This document shows positions 30,628 through 39,547 of a DNA stretch of 64,000 bases, one piece after another. The number at the start of each line of letters is the position of its first letter. The first letter of the stretch is position 1. The translations under genes were made by a program, and so were the position numbers. Source of the DNA: an uncultured Collinsella sp. Its GTDB lineage: Bacteria > Actinomycetota > Coriobacteriia > Coriobacteriales > Coriobacteriaceae. The notes beneath the pieces are model-generated. The model was given only the letters and a program-made list of their open reading frames with translations. It did not search any database and was not told the DNA's origin. The stretch lies in NCBI GenBank assembly GCA_958445065.1, contig CAUCQW010000003.1:73095-137094 (forward strand), written 5' to 3'.

Positions 30628-31365
30628 TTGTTAGTACTTACTGATCAGCAGGCTGACAAGATGTTGAGTCGTCTAACTTCTTATTGCAAAGAGTATTCCT
30701 TGAGCGTAACTGATGTTGAGCTGAGGAAATGTATTCAGCATTTGGATTTGGTTCTGGAATCAAATAAGACAACCAATCTCACACGTATTCTTAACGTAGA
30801 AGATGCTGCAGTGCTTCATATCCTCGACTCACTTGTGTTGCTCCCCTATATCAATAAGGCTCCTGAGGGAGCTTTGCTCGATATGGGAACAGGTGCGGGC
30901 TTCCCAGGTATTCCTTTAACCATAACCACACATCGTAAAGCTACTTATATTGACTCTGTTGGCAAGAAGGTTGATGCTGTCAATTCTTTTGTTCATGCTC
31001 TTGGATTGAAACATGCTCATGCGGTCCATGATCGTCTTGAAGAATATGCTCGAAGCCATAAGAAGCAGTTCTCTGTCGTAACTGCCCGCGCACTGGCTCC
31101 TCTACCGATTCTTGTTGAGTATGCAGCTCCGTTCCTCAAGGATGGAGGGCTATTTGTTATCACCAAGGGCAATCCTTTGGATGAGGAGCTTGCTTCCGGC
31201 ATGTCAGCAGCTAAGATTTGTGGCTTCACTTTGCTTCTGAATGACGCAATCGATTTGCCTGAGGGCTTGGGCCACAGAGAGTTCATTGTTCTTAAAAAGA
31301 GTCATCCAGCATCCGTTTCATTGCCTCGTGCAAATGGCATGGCAAAGAAGAATCCGCTTGCCTAG
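30628..31365 (+). CDS. rsmG: 16S rRNA (guanine-N7) methyltransferase RsmG
   Basis: RsmG methylates 16S rRNA G527. The 245-residue product has the SAM-binding motif LLDMGTGAGFPGIPL, the N-terminal NKTTNLTRI and VVTARALAPLPILVEYAAPFL, typical of GidB/RsmG. The open frame reaches back to 30580, but that TTG lies in the T tract of the khpB terminator; the TTG at 30628 with AGAAAGGAG 7 bases before it is chosen. Codons here and in parA/parB are clearly more AT-rich at third positions than in the flanking genes. It precedes the parS cluster and parAB, the usual order. Confidence 0.95.
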   Translation: MLVLTDQQADKMLSRLTSYCKEYSLSVTDVELRKCIQHLDLVLESNKTTNLTRILNVEDAAVLHILDSLVLLPYINKAPEGALLDMGTGAGFPGIPLTITTHRKATYIDSVGKKVDAVNSFVHALGLKHAHAVHDRLEEYARSHKKQFSVVTARALAPLPILVEYAAPFLKDGGLFVITKGNPLDEELASGMSAAKICGFTLLLNDAIDLPEGLGHREFIVLKKSHPASVSLPRANGMAKKNPLA

Positions 31366-31366
31366 A

Positions 31367-31382
31367 TGTTTCACGTGAAACA
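31367..31382. promoter_or_regulatory. parS site 1
   Basis: Perfect TGTTTCACGTGAAACA palindrome, right after rsmG. Confidence 0.95.
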
Positions 31383-31405
31383 TAATGGATACTAACAACT
31401 TGCAG

Positions 31406-31421
31406 TGTTTCACGTGAAACA
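31406..31421. promoter_or_regulatory. parS site 2
   Basis: Second perfect TGTTTCACGTGAAACA palindrome, 39 bases from the first (start to start). Confidence 0.95.
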
Positions 31422-31444
31422 TGGCGGTTGATATCGAATCGGAA

Positions 31445-31460
31445 TGTTTCACGTGAAACA
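31445..31460. promoter_or_regulatory. parS site 3
   Basis: Third perfect TGTTTCACGTGAAACA palindrome, again exactly 39 bases from its neighbour, upstream of parA. The even 39-base phasing (nearly four helical turns) places the sites on about the same DNA face. Confidence 0.95.
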
Positions 31461-31499
31461 TCCTCCGTTTGACAGCTTTAATACACACCAGGAGGGACC

Positions 31500-32300
31500 G
31501 TGGGATTTCGCGACGTTAAGCGTTCTAAGAACGCAAAGGACACGCGTATCATTGCAATCATCAATCAAAAAGGCGGCGTCGGTAAGTCAACGACGGCTGT
31601 AAACCTTGCAGCAGCACTGGGTGAGCAGGGTCGTAAGACACTGATTGTCGATTTTGATCCGCAGGGAAACAGTACAAGTGGATTTGGAATTGAAAAAGAA
31701 GACCTTGATCACTGCATCTATGATGCATTGTTGAATGATGTGCCGGCAGAATCGCTTGTTCTTGATACAAATTGCAAAAAGGTATTCGTAATTCCAGCTA
31801 CGATTCAGCTTGCAGGTGCCGAAATTGAGCTCGTAAGCGCAATTGCTCGTGAAACCCGCCTCAAAGATTTGCTTGAGCCGATTCAGGACGAGTTCGATTT
31901 TATTTTCATTGACTGTCCTCCTTCGCTCGGCCTGCTTACTATCAATGCCTTGACCGCAGCAGACAGCGTTTTGATTCCGATCCAGTGCGAGTACTACGCA
32001 CTCGAGGGCGTTACGAAGCTGCTAGAGTCAATGAAGATGGTCAAATCACGTCTGAACAAGGGCTTAGACACCTATGGTGTGCTTATGACCATGTATGACT
32101 CGCGTACTTCTCTATCGAATCAGGTTGTTGATGAGGTTCAATCGTACTTTGGTGATAAGGCATTTAAGACGCTAATCCCCCGTACGGTTAAAATCTCCGA
32201 AGCTCCGTCTTTTGGAGAACCGGTAATTACCTATGCACCTCAAAATAAGGGTGCAAAAGCGTATATGAACCTTGCAAAAGAGGTGATCAAGCGTGCCTAG
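31500..32300 (+). CDS. parA: Chromosome partitioning ATPase ParA (Soj)
   Basis: ParA is a nucleoid-bound ATPase that moves or positions ParB-parS complexes. The 266-residue product has the deviant Walker A INQKGGVGKSTTAVNLA, switch DFDPQGNSTSGFG and IDCPPSLGLLTINAL. GTG start at 31500 after AGGAGGG. Three parS sites lie just before it, so ParB spreading may repress it. It overlaps parB by 8 bases. Confidence 0.97.
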   Translation: MGFRDVKRSKNAKDTRIIAIINQKGGVGKSTTAVNLAAALGEQGRKTLIVDFDPQGNSTSGFGIEKEDLDHCIYDALLNDVPAESLVLDTNCKKVFVIPATIQLAGAEIELVSAIARETRLKDLLEPIQDEFDFIFIDCPPSLGLLTINALTAADSVLIPIQCEYYALEGVTKLLESMKMVKSRLNKGLDTYGVLMTMYDSRTSLSNQVVDEVQSYFGDKAFKTLIPRTVKISEAPSFGEPVITYAPQNKGAKAYMNLAKEVIKRA

Positions 32301-33198
32301 TGTAAAGAAACGTGGCGGATTGGGACGTGGACTCAATGCTTTGGTCTCAGAGGCCGAGTATGAGACCGGTGGTTCTGCTGTATCTGCTTCAAATGCCGCA
32401 TCTGTAACAAAACTACCTATTGAGGATATCGTTCCCAACCCTAATCAACCGCGAATTCATTTTAATGAAACTGAACTTCGCGAGTTGAGCGAGTCAATCC
32501 AAGAGCATGGCGTTTTGCAGCCGCTCTTGGTTCGCAAGCATGGAAACGGCTATGAGATTATCGCTGGTGAGCGTCGTTACCAGGCGTCAAAGCTTGCTGG
32601 TCTTGAGGAGCTGCCTGTCATCATTAAAGATGTTAATGATGAAGAGATGCTGGCTCTTGCTCTTATCGAAAACCTTCAGCGTTCTGATCTGAATCCCGTC
32701 GAAGAGGCTAAGGGCTATCGCCAGCTCATTGATGCCAGCGGTATGACCCAGGAGGCATTGTCGAAGGCAGTAAGCAAATCACGCTCTGCAATTACAAATT
32801 CGTTGCGCCTTCTTGATCTCCCCGTAGTAGTTCAGCAGATGATTTTTGAGGGTAAACTTACTGCTGGTCATGCACGTGCGATTCTTGCAGTTCCCTATGA
32901 GGATGCTCGAATTCGACTTGCAGAAAAGGTTGTTGCAGAGGGCCTTTCCGTAAGAGCGACAGAAAATCTTGCTCCATTGTTTTCTGCCGGAGAGACACCT
33001 AAGTCACCGCGGCCTGCAACGCCTCAGTCTTTTAAAAAGGCTGCGCGTGTACTTCGTCAGGTATTTAATACCAACGTGCGTGTGAAGAGCTCGCGTGGAA
33101 AGAATAAGATTGAGATTGAGTTTAAAGACGAGGAAGAGCTCTCTCGTATTCTTGGTGAAATGATTCAGTTTGATCAAGGGGGCCAAGATGAGGAATAA
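32293..33198 (+). CDS. parB: Chromosome partitioning protein ParB (Spo0J)
   Basis: ParB is a parS-specific CTPase clamp that loads at parS and spreads. The 301-residue product has the CTP-binding N-domain (IVPNPNQPR, EHGVLQPLLVR, GERRYQASKLAGL, ALIENLQRSDLNPVEEA), the helix-turn-helix (MTQEALSKAVSKSRSAITNSL) and a C-terminal dimer domain. GTG start at 32293 inside the parA end. The next small gene overlaps its stop by 11 bases. Confidence 0.97.
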   Translation: MPSVKKRGGLGRGLNALVSEAEYETGGSAVSASNAASVTKLPIEDIVPNPNQPRIHFNETELRELSESIQEHGVLQPLLVRKHGNGYEIIAGERRYQASKLAGLEELPVIIKDVNDEEMLALALIENLQRSDLNPVEEAKGYRQLIDASGMTQEALSKAVSKSRSAITNSLRLLDLPVVVQQMIFEGKLTAGHARAILAVPYEDARIRLAEKVVAEGLSVRATENLAPLFSAGETPKSPRPATPQSFKKAARVLRQVFNTNVRVKSSRGKNKIEIEFKDEEELSRILGEMIQFDQGGQDEE

Positions 33199-33442
33199 GA
33201 TTTTTACTGCGATTGCATTGGCGACGACTGTCGCGGCTGGTGCCTTTGCTGGCTATAAGATCGCGACAGACGATGAACTTCGAGGTCGTTTGCTTCGTGG
33301 CGCGCAAGATATCGTTGATACGTCCAAGAAGAAAATGGATGTTATGACAGAAGATGTTGCCATGCGCACTGCTCAGGTAACGAAAAATCCTAAGATTAAT
33401 CAAGGTTGGGTTAGCAACCAATGGGAAAATGTAGGCTATTAG
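33188..33442 (+). CDS. Small YtxH-like membrane protein
   Basis: An 84-residue protein with an N-terminal hydrophobic segment (KIFTAIALATTVAAGAFAGYKIA) followed by a polar helical tail (about 30-84), the pattern of YtxH-type proteins. The ATG at 33188 lies within the parB end, after AAGGGGG. It is probably translated in concert with parB. Function unknown; position at the end of parAB suggests a link but proves nothing. Confidence 0.72.
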   Translation: MRNKIFTAIALATTVAAGAFAGYKIATDDELRGRLLRGAQDIVDTSKKKMDVMTEDVAMRTAQVTKNPKINQGWVSNQWENVGY

Positions 33443-33469
33443 GTACCTAACAATTACCCTGCATATTTT

Positions 33470-33512
33470 AAGGGACCCTTGTCTGATTTATGAGACAAGG
33501 GCCCCTTATTTT
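33470..33512 (+). terminator. Terminator of the parAB operon
   Basis: Arms 33470-33484 (AAGGGACCCTTGTCT) and 33493-33507 pair with one mismatch; followed by ATTTTG. Confidence 0.85.
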
Positions 33513-33567
33513 GTCCGTAAAAAATGGGAAAGGTAGCAGCTGCTTCAAAATTGAGGTCAATAAATGA

Positions 33568-33604
33568 AACGGCCCCGGTTGCATATCCTGCAACCGGGGC
33601 CGTT
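33568..33604 (-). terminator. 16-bp perfect hairpin after rlmN
   Basis: AACGGCCCCGGTTGCA (33568-33583) and its exact complement (33589-33604), loop TATCC. On the minus strand it follows rlmN and is trailed by TTTCATTTATT. Confidence 0.85.
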
Positions 33605-33608
33605 CGAT

Positions 33609-33624
33609 GTTTCACATGAAACGT
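33609..33624. promoter_or_regulatory. Degenerate parS-like site
   Basis: TGTTTCACATGAAACG matches parS at 14 of 16 positions, between rlmN and its terminator. Possibly a weak ParB site; binding unproven. Confidence 0.45.
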
Positions 33625-33641
33625 TTTGGAGTGCGACTCCC

Positions 33642-34694
33642 CTATGCGTTCTTCTGAACTTTAAAGCGCTGTTTCAGCTGTCCGCAAGCGGCGTCAATAT
33701 CGTTACCACGGGAGTTACGAATCGTGGTCTCGATGCCACGGGACTCAAGACGACGCTGAAGATCCTCAACCTTATGAATCGGCGACGGCTTGAGCGGGCT
33801 GCCCTCGATGTCGTTAAGTTGAATCAGGTTAACGTGGCACAGCGTTCCCTCGCAGAAGTCGCAGAGTGCCTGCATCTCGGGATTCGTATCGTTGACGCCT
33901 TCGATCATGGCATACTCATAGGTCGGGCGGCGGCCAGTCTTCTCGGTGTAGGGCTGAAGCGCCTCGTGAAGGCGAAGCAGCGTGTACTTCTTAACACCGG
34001 GCATGAGCTTATTGCGCGTCGACTGGATGGCGGAATGCAGGGAAACGGCAAGCGTGAACTGCTCGGGGATATCGGCAAATTTGCGAATACCGGGAATAAC
34101 GCCGCTGGTAGAGACGGTGAGGTGACGAGCGCCGATACCGATGCCATCGGGGTCGTTGAGGATACGCAATGCCTTGAGAACCTCGTCGTAGTTGGCAAAC
34201 GGCTCGCCCTGGCCCATGAAGACAACGCTTGTGGCACGCTCGCCAAAGTCGTTGGATACATGAAGCACCTGGTCGACGATCTCTTGAGCGGTCAGAGAGC
34301 GCTTGAGGCCGTTGAGACCGGTAGCGCAAAAGGCGCAGCCCATGCCGCAGCCTGCCTGGGTGGAAACGCAGACGGAAAGTTTGTTGCGACGGGGCATGCC
34401 GACAGTCTCGACGGAAATGCCATCGTGGTACTCGAGCAGATACTTGCGCGAGCCATCTTTGGAAACCTGCTTGGTGAGTTCAGTCGGCGTATCAAAGGCA
34501 AAAGCCTCTTTAAGCTGCTCACGGAAAGCCTTGGGAAGGTTGGTCATATCGTCAAACGAACAAACGTTCTTCTCAAAGACCCATTCGATGAGCTGCTTCG
34601 CGCGGAAGGCGGGCTGGCCAAGTTCGGCCACGAGCTCGCGAATATCGTTTTGGCTCAAGTCGCGAATGTCCTGAGATTTAGTCCTGGGATTCAT
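33642..34694 (-). CDS. rlmN: Dual-specificity 23S rRNA/tRNA methyltransferase RlmN
   Basis: A radical SAM enzyme that methylates C2 of A2503 in 23S rRNA and A37 in tRNAs. The 350-residue product has the CxxxCxxC cluster ligands Cys116, Cys120 and Cys123 (GCGMGCAFC), VFMGQGEPFANYD, LAVSLHSA and the C-terminal methyl-carrying Cys in NDIDAACGQL. It sits alone on the minus strand between two plus-strand operons. ATG at 34694. Confidence 0.96.
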   Translation of the reverse strand: MNPRTKSQDIRDLSQNDIRELVAELGQPAFRAKQLIEWVFEKNVCSFDDMTNLPKAFREQLKEAFAFDTPTELTKQVSKDGSRKYLLEYHDGISVETVGMPRRNKLSVCVSTQAGCGMGCAFCATGLNGLKRSLTAQEIVDQVLHVSNDFGERATSVVFMGQGEPFANYDEVLKALRILNDPDGIGIGARHLTVSTSGVIPGIRKFADIPEQFTLAVSLHSAIQSTRNKLMPGVKKYTLLRLHEALQPYTEKTGRRPTYEYAMIEGVNDTNPEMQALCDFCEGTLCHVNLIQLNDIEGSPLKPSPIHKVEDLQRRLESRGIETTIRNSRGNDIDAACGQLKQRFKVQKNA

Positions 34695-34709
34695 GGAAGC
34701 CTTTCGATT

Positions 34710-34739
34710 TTGGGGAAACGTAGAGGGTATCGCTACAAT
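34710..34739 (+). promoter_or_regulatory. Candidate promoter of ddl
   Basis: TTGGGG (34710-34715) and TACAAT (34734-34739), spacing 18, about 41 bases before the ddl start. Confidence 0.5.
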
Positions 34740-34779
34740 ATGGTATCAGCTGCAGAAATTATAGAGGAGGAGTCTGCCC

Positions 34780-35745
34780 ATGCCGGGTAAAAGCCTAGAG
34801 AACATGCACGTAGCGGTCTTGGCGGGCGGTCATTCCGCCGAGCGCGAGATCTCGCTCGATTCGGGAAAGAACGTTGTTGTGGCACTGAAGGAAGCCGGCT
34901 ACACCTCGGTGGAGCTGCTTGACACGGCCGCTGATGACTTTATGGTAACCATGGCGACCGGCGGATTCGATGTGGCATTTATCGCCATGCACGGCGCCGG
35001 CGGTGAGGATGGCGCCATGCAGGGTGCCATGGAGACCCTGGGTATCCCCTACACGGCCTCGGGCGTACTTGCCAGCGCCTGCGGTGCCGACAAGGAGGTC
35101 TCTAAGCTCCTATACGCCAAGGCGGGCATTCCCATTGCCCCCGGCCTCGCGCTCGAGGTGGGCGATGAAGTCGATATCGATCATATCGTCGAGGTTTGTG
35201 GCGAGCGCTGCTTTGTGAAGCCGGCCGTCAACGGTTCCAGCTATGGCATTTCCCTGGTCCATGAGCCCTCCGAGCTGCCCGCGGCAATCGCCAAGGCGTT
35301 TGAGTACGGCGACAAAGTGCTGGTCGAGAAGTGCATCGAGGGTACCGAGATCACCGTCGGCGTATACGGCGAAGATGACGTGCGCGCCCTGCCGATTGTC
35401 GAGATTCGTAAGCCCGAGGACTGCGAGTTCTACGATCTGGACGTGAAGTATGTCGACCCTACGGATATCCATCGCATTCCGGCGCAGATTTCACCCGAGA
35501 ATTACGCTCGCGCTCAGGAACTTGCCTGTGCCGCTCACAAGGCCCTCGGTTGCCTGGGTATCTCGCGCAGCGACTTTATTGTGAGCGAAGACGGTCCCAT
35601 TATCCTCGAGACCAATACCATTCCCGGCATGACCGATACGTCGCTGTATCCGGATGAGATCCGCCACACCGACGACATGACGTTCCCGCAGGTCTGTGAC
35701 AGCCTGATCCGTATGGGCCTTCGTCGAGCGGGCATTGCATGCTAA
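34780..35745 (+). CDS. ddl: D-alanine-D-alanine ligase
   Basis: Ddl joins two D-Ala for the peptidoglycan stem peptide. The 321-residue ATP-grasp protein shows VAVLAGGHSAEREISLDSG, the omega-side FVKPAVNGSSYGISLV, EKCIEGTEITVGV and EDGPIILETNTIPGMTDTSLYP. The residue after EFYDL...K in the specificity loop is Tyr (VKYVDP), as in true D-Ala-D-Ala ligases rather than D-lactate ligases. ATG at 34780 after GAGGAGG. The next gene starts 7 bases before its end. Confidence 0.95.
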   Translation: MPGKSLENMHVAVLAGGHSAEREISLDSGKNVVVALKEAGYTSVELLDTAADDFMVTMATGGFDVAFIAMHGAGGEDGAMQGAMETLGIPYTASGVLASACGADKEVSKLLYAKAGIPIAPGLALEVGDEVDIDHIVEVCGERCFVKPAVNGSSYGISLVHEPSELPAAIAKAFEYGDKVLVEKCIEGTEITVGVYGEDDVRALPIVEIRKPEDCEFYDLDVKYVDPTDIHRIPAQISPENYARAQELACAAHKALGCLGISRSDFIVSEDGPIILETNTIPGMTDTSLYPDEIRHTDDMTFPQVCDSLIRMGLRRAGIAC

Positions 35746-38633
35746 TCGAGGACGCGGTTTCGTCAGGAACGCCGCAGTTTGTCATCGACTCCTATGCCAC
35801 GCTTGCCGACCGCGCCAAAACGCAGTCCTTCGGCCTTATCGAGGAAGATGTGATTGTCCTCGATACCGAGACCACGGGTCTTTCGGTGCAGGACAACGAG
35901 CTGATCGAGATCTCGGCGGCCCGTCTTTCGGGCCGCGAGGTCATCGACCGCTTCGATACCTTCGTGCATCCCAAACAGCTGATTCCCGCCGAGATTACCG
36001 AGCTCACGAGCATTACAAATGCCGATGTGGCAGATGCCCCGTCGGCGGTTGAGGCCGTCGCCGCTCTCGCCGATTTTGTCGGTGGCTGCCCGGTGATCGC
36101 ACACAACGCCACGTTCGACCGCTCGTTTATCGAGTCGGTCAAAGGCGGCGTCAACGTGAGCGATATTTGGATCGATTCGCTGGCGCTGTCGCGCATCGCG
36201 CTTCCGCGCCTGGCCTCGCACAAGCTGTCTTTTATGGCCGATCTGTTTGGCTGCGACTCGGTATCACACCGTGCCAATGCCGACGTCGACGCCCTGTGTG
36301 GCGTATGGCGCGTGTTGCTCGTGGCGCTCACCGACTTGCCCCAGGGCCTCATGGCGCGCCTAGCCGACATGCATCCGGACGTGCCTTGGTCCTATCGTCC
36401 TATCTTCTCATTCTTGGCAGGGCAGAACCCTGGTTCTATCTTCTCTCTCAGCGCCGCTCGTGTTGACGTTCTCAAGGCCGATCGCGCCGACGATCGGGTG
36501 GACGCCGATGAACTGCCGGTTCTCAAGATGCCGAGTCGTGAGGAGATTGAGGCAGACTATGCGCCAGGTGGCCTAGTCAATCGCATGTATCCCACCTACG
36601 AGCCGCGTGATGAGCAGATCGCGATGGCGCTCGAGGTCCGCGATGCGCTGGTCACGGGCACTCATCGAGTAATTGAGGCAGGCACAGGCGTCGGCAAATC
36701 GATGGCCTATCTGGTACCTTTTGCCGAGGCAGCGCGCCGTAACAACATCACGGTTGGTATTGCGACCAAATCGAACAATCTTGCCGACCAGCTCATGTAC
36801 CATGAGCTGCCAAAACTTGCCGAGCAACTGGACGGTGGTCTGTCATTTTGCGCGCTCAAGGGCTATGACCACTATCCGTGCCTGCGCAAGCTAGAGCGCA
36901 TGAGCCGCAGCCAGGTCGAGATTACCACCAAGCGCGATCCGGCGGACACGCTCACGGCGGTCGCGGTCATTATGGCGTACGTCTGCCAATCAGCCGATGG
37001 CGACCTCGACTCGCTCGGCATTCGGTGGCGCAGCGTCAACCGTCCCGACTTTACGACGGCCTCGCGCGAGTGCGCTCGTCGCCTCTGCCCGTTTTTCCCT
37101 GATAAATGTTTGGTCCACGGCGCTCGCCGTCGTGCGGCGCATGCCGATGTGGTGGTCACCAACCATTCCCTGCTGTTCCGCAGCGTCGCGGCCGAGGGCA
37201 GGATTTTGCCTCCGATTCGTCATTGGGTAATCGACGAGGCCCATTCCATCGAGCGCGAGGCGCGCCGTCAGTGGGCGCGCGTGGTGTCGGCGGACGAATC
37301 ACGCGTTCTGTTTGAGCGTCTGGGTGGCTCGAGCACCGGCGCGCTAAGCCAGGTTTCCCGTGATTTGGCAACCTCCGAGGGCTCTACGCTCTATCTGGGC
37401 CTTACTGCCAAGGCGACGTCGACGGTTGCGCGCGCGAGCATGGCAATCGCCGACGTGTTCGATGGCGTTCGCGAGCTCGGCCGCCGTGCGCGTGGGGGTT
37501 ATGACAATGCCAATCTATGGATTGGCCCCGAGCTGCGCGAATCTGACGACTGGCATGATTTCTTACAGTCGGCCTACACTGGCATCGACGCATTGGAACA
37601 AGCTGACAAGAGCGTCGACGCGCTGGTGCAAGCCGTCGCCGCCGACAAGCCCGAGGTTGTTGTCGACCTGGGTGATATCTCGCGCCGCCTGCACGAGCTG
37701 GCCGAGAACCTCAAACTCATCATTGATGGCACCGATGAACACTACGTGTATTCGCTGCAGGTCAATCGCAGACTTCGTGCCGGCGGAGAGTCGATGACCG
37801 CAGAGCGCATCGACATTGGCGAGGCTTTGGCAACCGAGTGGCTACCCGAGGTTCACACGGCTATCTTTGCCTCGGCGACCATGACGGTGTCCAAAAGCTT
37901 TGAGCACTTTAACCATGCGGTCGGCCTTGATCGCATCGGTGCTTCAACGTCGTCATCGCTGCACTTGGATTCGAGCTACGACTTCGATTCGAACATGGCT
38001 GTAGTCGTTGCGGGCGATATCCCCGATCCGCGCGATCGTGAGAGCTATCTTACGGCGCTCGACCGCGTACTGGTCGACGCCCATCTTGCTATGGGCGGAT
38101 CGGTGCTCACGTTGTTCACCAATCGGCGCGACATGGAGGACCTATACGCCCGCGTTGAGCCCAAGATGGCCCGTGCGGGTCTGGAGCTCAACTGCCAGCA
38201 GCGCAACTCATCTCCTCGTCGCCTGCGCGACCGGTTTATCAACGAACCGACCTCGTCGCTTTTTGCGCTCAAGGCCTTCTGGGAGGGGTTTGATGCCAGC
38301 GGTGAGACGCTGCGCTGCGTCATCATTCCCAAGTTGCCGTTCTCGAGCCCCACGGACCCGCTCTCGTGCGAGCGCAACCTGCGCGAAGACCGCGCATGGG
38401 CGCGCTATTCGCTGCCCGAGGCGGTGCTCGAGGTTAAGCAGGCCGCGGGGCGTTTGATTCGCTCGTCGACCGATAGCGGTGTGCTGATCTTGGCGGATCC
38501 TCGCCTGGTGACGAAGGGCTATGGCAAGAAGTTCTTAACGTCGCTGCCCACGAGCTCCTACCAGCGCATCGAATCGGCGCAGATCGGGCACTATCTACAG
38601 CTGTGGCGTGCACGCCACGAGCGGCGGCGCTAA
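35739..38633 (+). CDS. dinG: DinG-type helicase with N-terminal DEDD exonuclease domain
   Basis: A 964-residue fusion. Residues 37-200 form a polymerase III epsilon-like 3'-5' exonuclease (VLDTETTG with Asp42/Glu44, IAHNATFDRSF, HRANADVDAL). Residues about 290-960 form an XPD/DinG superfamily 2 helicase: Walker A GTGVGKS (315-321), iron-sulphur cysteines (Cys381, then ECARRLCPFFPDKC), DEAH box at 499-502 and motif VI QAAGRLIRS. This fusion is known in Gram-positives; there the helicase part may be degenerate, but here both helicase motifs look intact. It is translationally coupled to ddl and ends against a convergent WYL regulator gene. Confidence 0.94.
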   Translation: MLIEDAVSSGTPQFVIDSYATLADRAKTQSFGLIEEDVIVLDTETTGLSVQDNELIEISAARLSGREVIDRFDTFVHPKQLIPAEITELTSITNADVADAPSAVEAVAALADFVGGCPVIAHNATFDRSFIESVKGGVNVSDIWIDSLALSRIALPRLASHKLSFMADLFGCDSVSHRANADVDALCGVWRVLLVALTDLPQGLMARLADMHPDVPWSYRPIFSFLAGQNPGSIFSLSAARVDVLKADRADDRVDADELPVLKMPSREEIEADYAPGGLVNRMYPTYEPRDEQIAMALEVRDALVTGTHRVIEAGTGVGKSMAYLVPFAEAARRNNITVGIATKSNNLADQLMYHELPKLAEQLDGGLSFCALKGYDHYPCLRKLERMSRSQVEITTKRDPADTLTAVAVIMAYVCQSADGDLDSLGIRWRSVNRPDFTTASRECARRLCPFFPDKCLVHGARRRAAHADVVVTNHSLLFRSVAAEGRILPPIRHWVIDEAHSIEREARRQWARVVSADESRVLFERLGGSSTGALSQVSRDLATSEGSTLYLGLTAKATSTVARASMAIADVFDGVRELGRRARGGYDNANLWIGPELRESDDWHDFLQSAYTGIDALEQADKSVDALVQAVAADKPEVVVDLGDISRRLHELAENLKLIIDGTDEHYVYSLQVNRRLRAGGESMTAERIDIGEALATEWLPEVHTAIFASATMTVSKSFEHFNHAVGLDRIGASTSSSLHLDSSYDFDSNMAVVVAGDIPDPRDRESYLTALDRVLVDAHLAMGGSVLTLFTNRRDMEDLYARVEPKMARAGLELNCQQRNSSPRRLRDRFINEPTSSLFALKAFWEGFDASGETLRCVIIPKLPFSSPTDPLSCERNLREDRAWARYSLPEAVLEVKQAAGRLIRSSTDSGVLILADPRLVTKGYGKKFLTSLPTSSYQRIESAQIGHYLQLWRARHERRR

Positions 38634-39547
38634 AGCGGACAGAAGAGGGTTTTTGCCATATCGCACAGACGCTTTGACAGGGCGGGGTCATCCAAGATGC
38701 GGATGGCTCCGCCCGCTGCGATTATCTGGCTCAGCAGCCAACGCTCGGAGCCGTAATGTACGGTTACCGTTGCCATGTCTGTCCCGCTGCGCTCGATGAG
38801 GGTGATGCCGGCCCAGTCCAGATGCTCCGCCATATCGAATGGCATCAAGAGCTTTGCGCTACGCTGCGTCCGGGCAAGGGAATCGTGGAGGGATGCAACG
38901 TCCGGTGCGTGAGGCACGACGGAGTCTTCCGTCAAGGCGAGTCCCTCGATTTTATCCATGCGATAGGTGCGCTGCTCATCGACCGCGATGTCCCAGGCAA
39001 TCAGATATGTTTGGTCGCCGTTTGCTGTAATGCGCAAGGGGTCGACCAGACGCTCGCGTGGCCGCGCATCGTCCATCGAGCGATACGAGATACGACAGCG
39101 AACGCCGTCCTGAATGGCGCAGCTCAGCTGCTGCCAGTGCGATCCGTGGTTGACGGTGTCAAAGACGTGCTGGTTATAGCCGAGCTCTTCGGGTAGAAGA
39201 GCATGTCGAATTCGAGCCGCCGCCTGGGGCTCGATCCCCAACGATTCAAGTTCGTGGTTGAGCACAGCGCCCTCGGCGGCACTCAGGCGCAGCGGTAGTA
39301 CACGCCCGGCGTCACCGGTGAGGACCACGCGCTCGCCGTGGCATTCGCAGATGATACGCGCACCCGATTCTCGGTCCGCGAGCGTCGAGACGATCTCGAG
39401 AATCTCGTCGAGCGACGCCCCCGTGATGTCAAAGCGACTGCAAATCTCGGTTCGTGTCATGCCGCTCTCGCCGGCGGCGTAGAGGGCCTCCATGATGTCG
39501 ATGGCGCGCGAGAGCCTCTGCTCGCTGGTGAGTTTACGCACGGGCAT
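38630..39547 (-). CDS. WYL-domain transcriptional regulator (PafC-like)
   Basis: A 305-residue regulator with an N-terminal helix-turn-helix (RLSRAIDIMEALYAAGESGMTRTEICSRFDITGASLDE) and a central WYL domain (CRISYRSMDDARPRERLVDPLRITANGDQTYLIAWD). Start at 39547 (MPVRKLT), overlapping the end of the upstream WYL gene by 14 bases. Tandem WYL pairs of this kind are PafB/PafC in Actinobacteria, a DNA-damage response activator; that role is inferred. Its stop overlaps dinG convergently by three bases. Confidence 0.85.
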   Translation of the reverse strand: MPVRKLTSEQRLSRAIDIMEALYAAGESGMTRTEICSRFDITGASLDEILEIVSTLADRESGARIICECHGERVVLTGDAGRVLPLRLSAAEGAVLNHELESLGIEPQAAARIRHALLPEELGYNQHVFDTVNHGSHWQQLSCAIQDGVRCRISYRSMDDARPRERLVDPLRITANGDQTYLIAWDIAVDEQRTYRMDKIEGLALTEDSVVPHAPDVASLHDSLARTQRSAKLLMPFDMAEHLDWAGITLIERSGTDMATVTVHYGSERWLLSQIIAAGGAIRILDDPALSKRLCDMAKTLFCPL

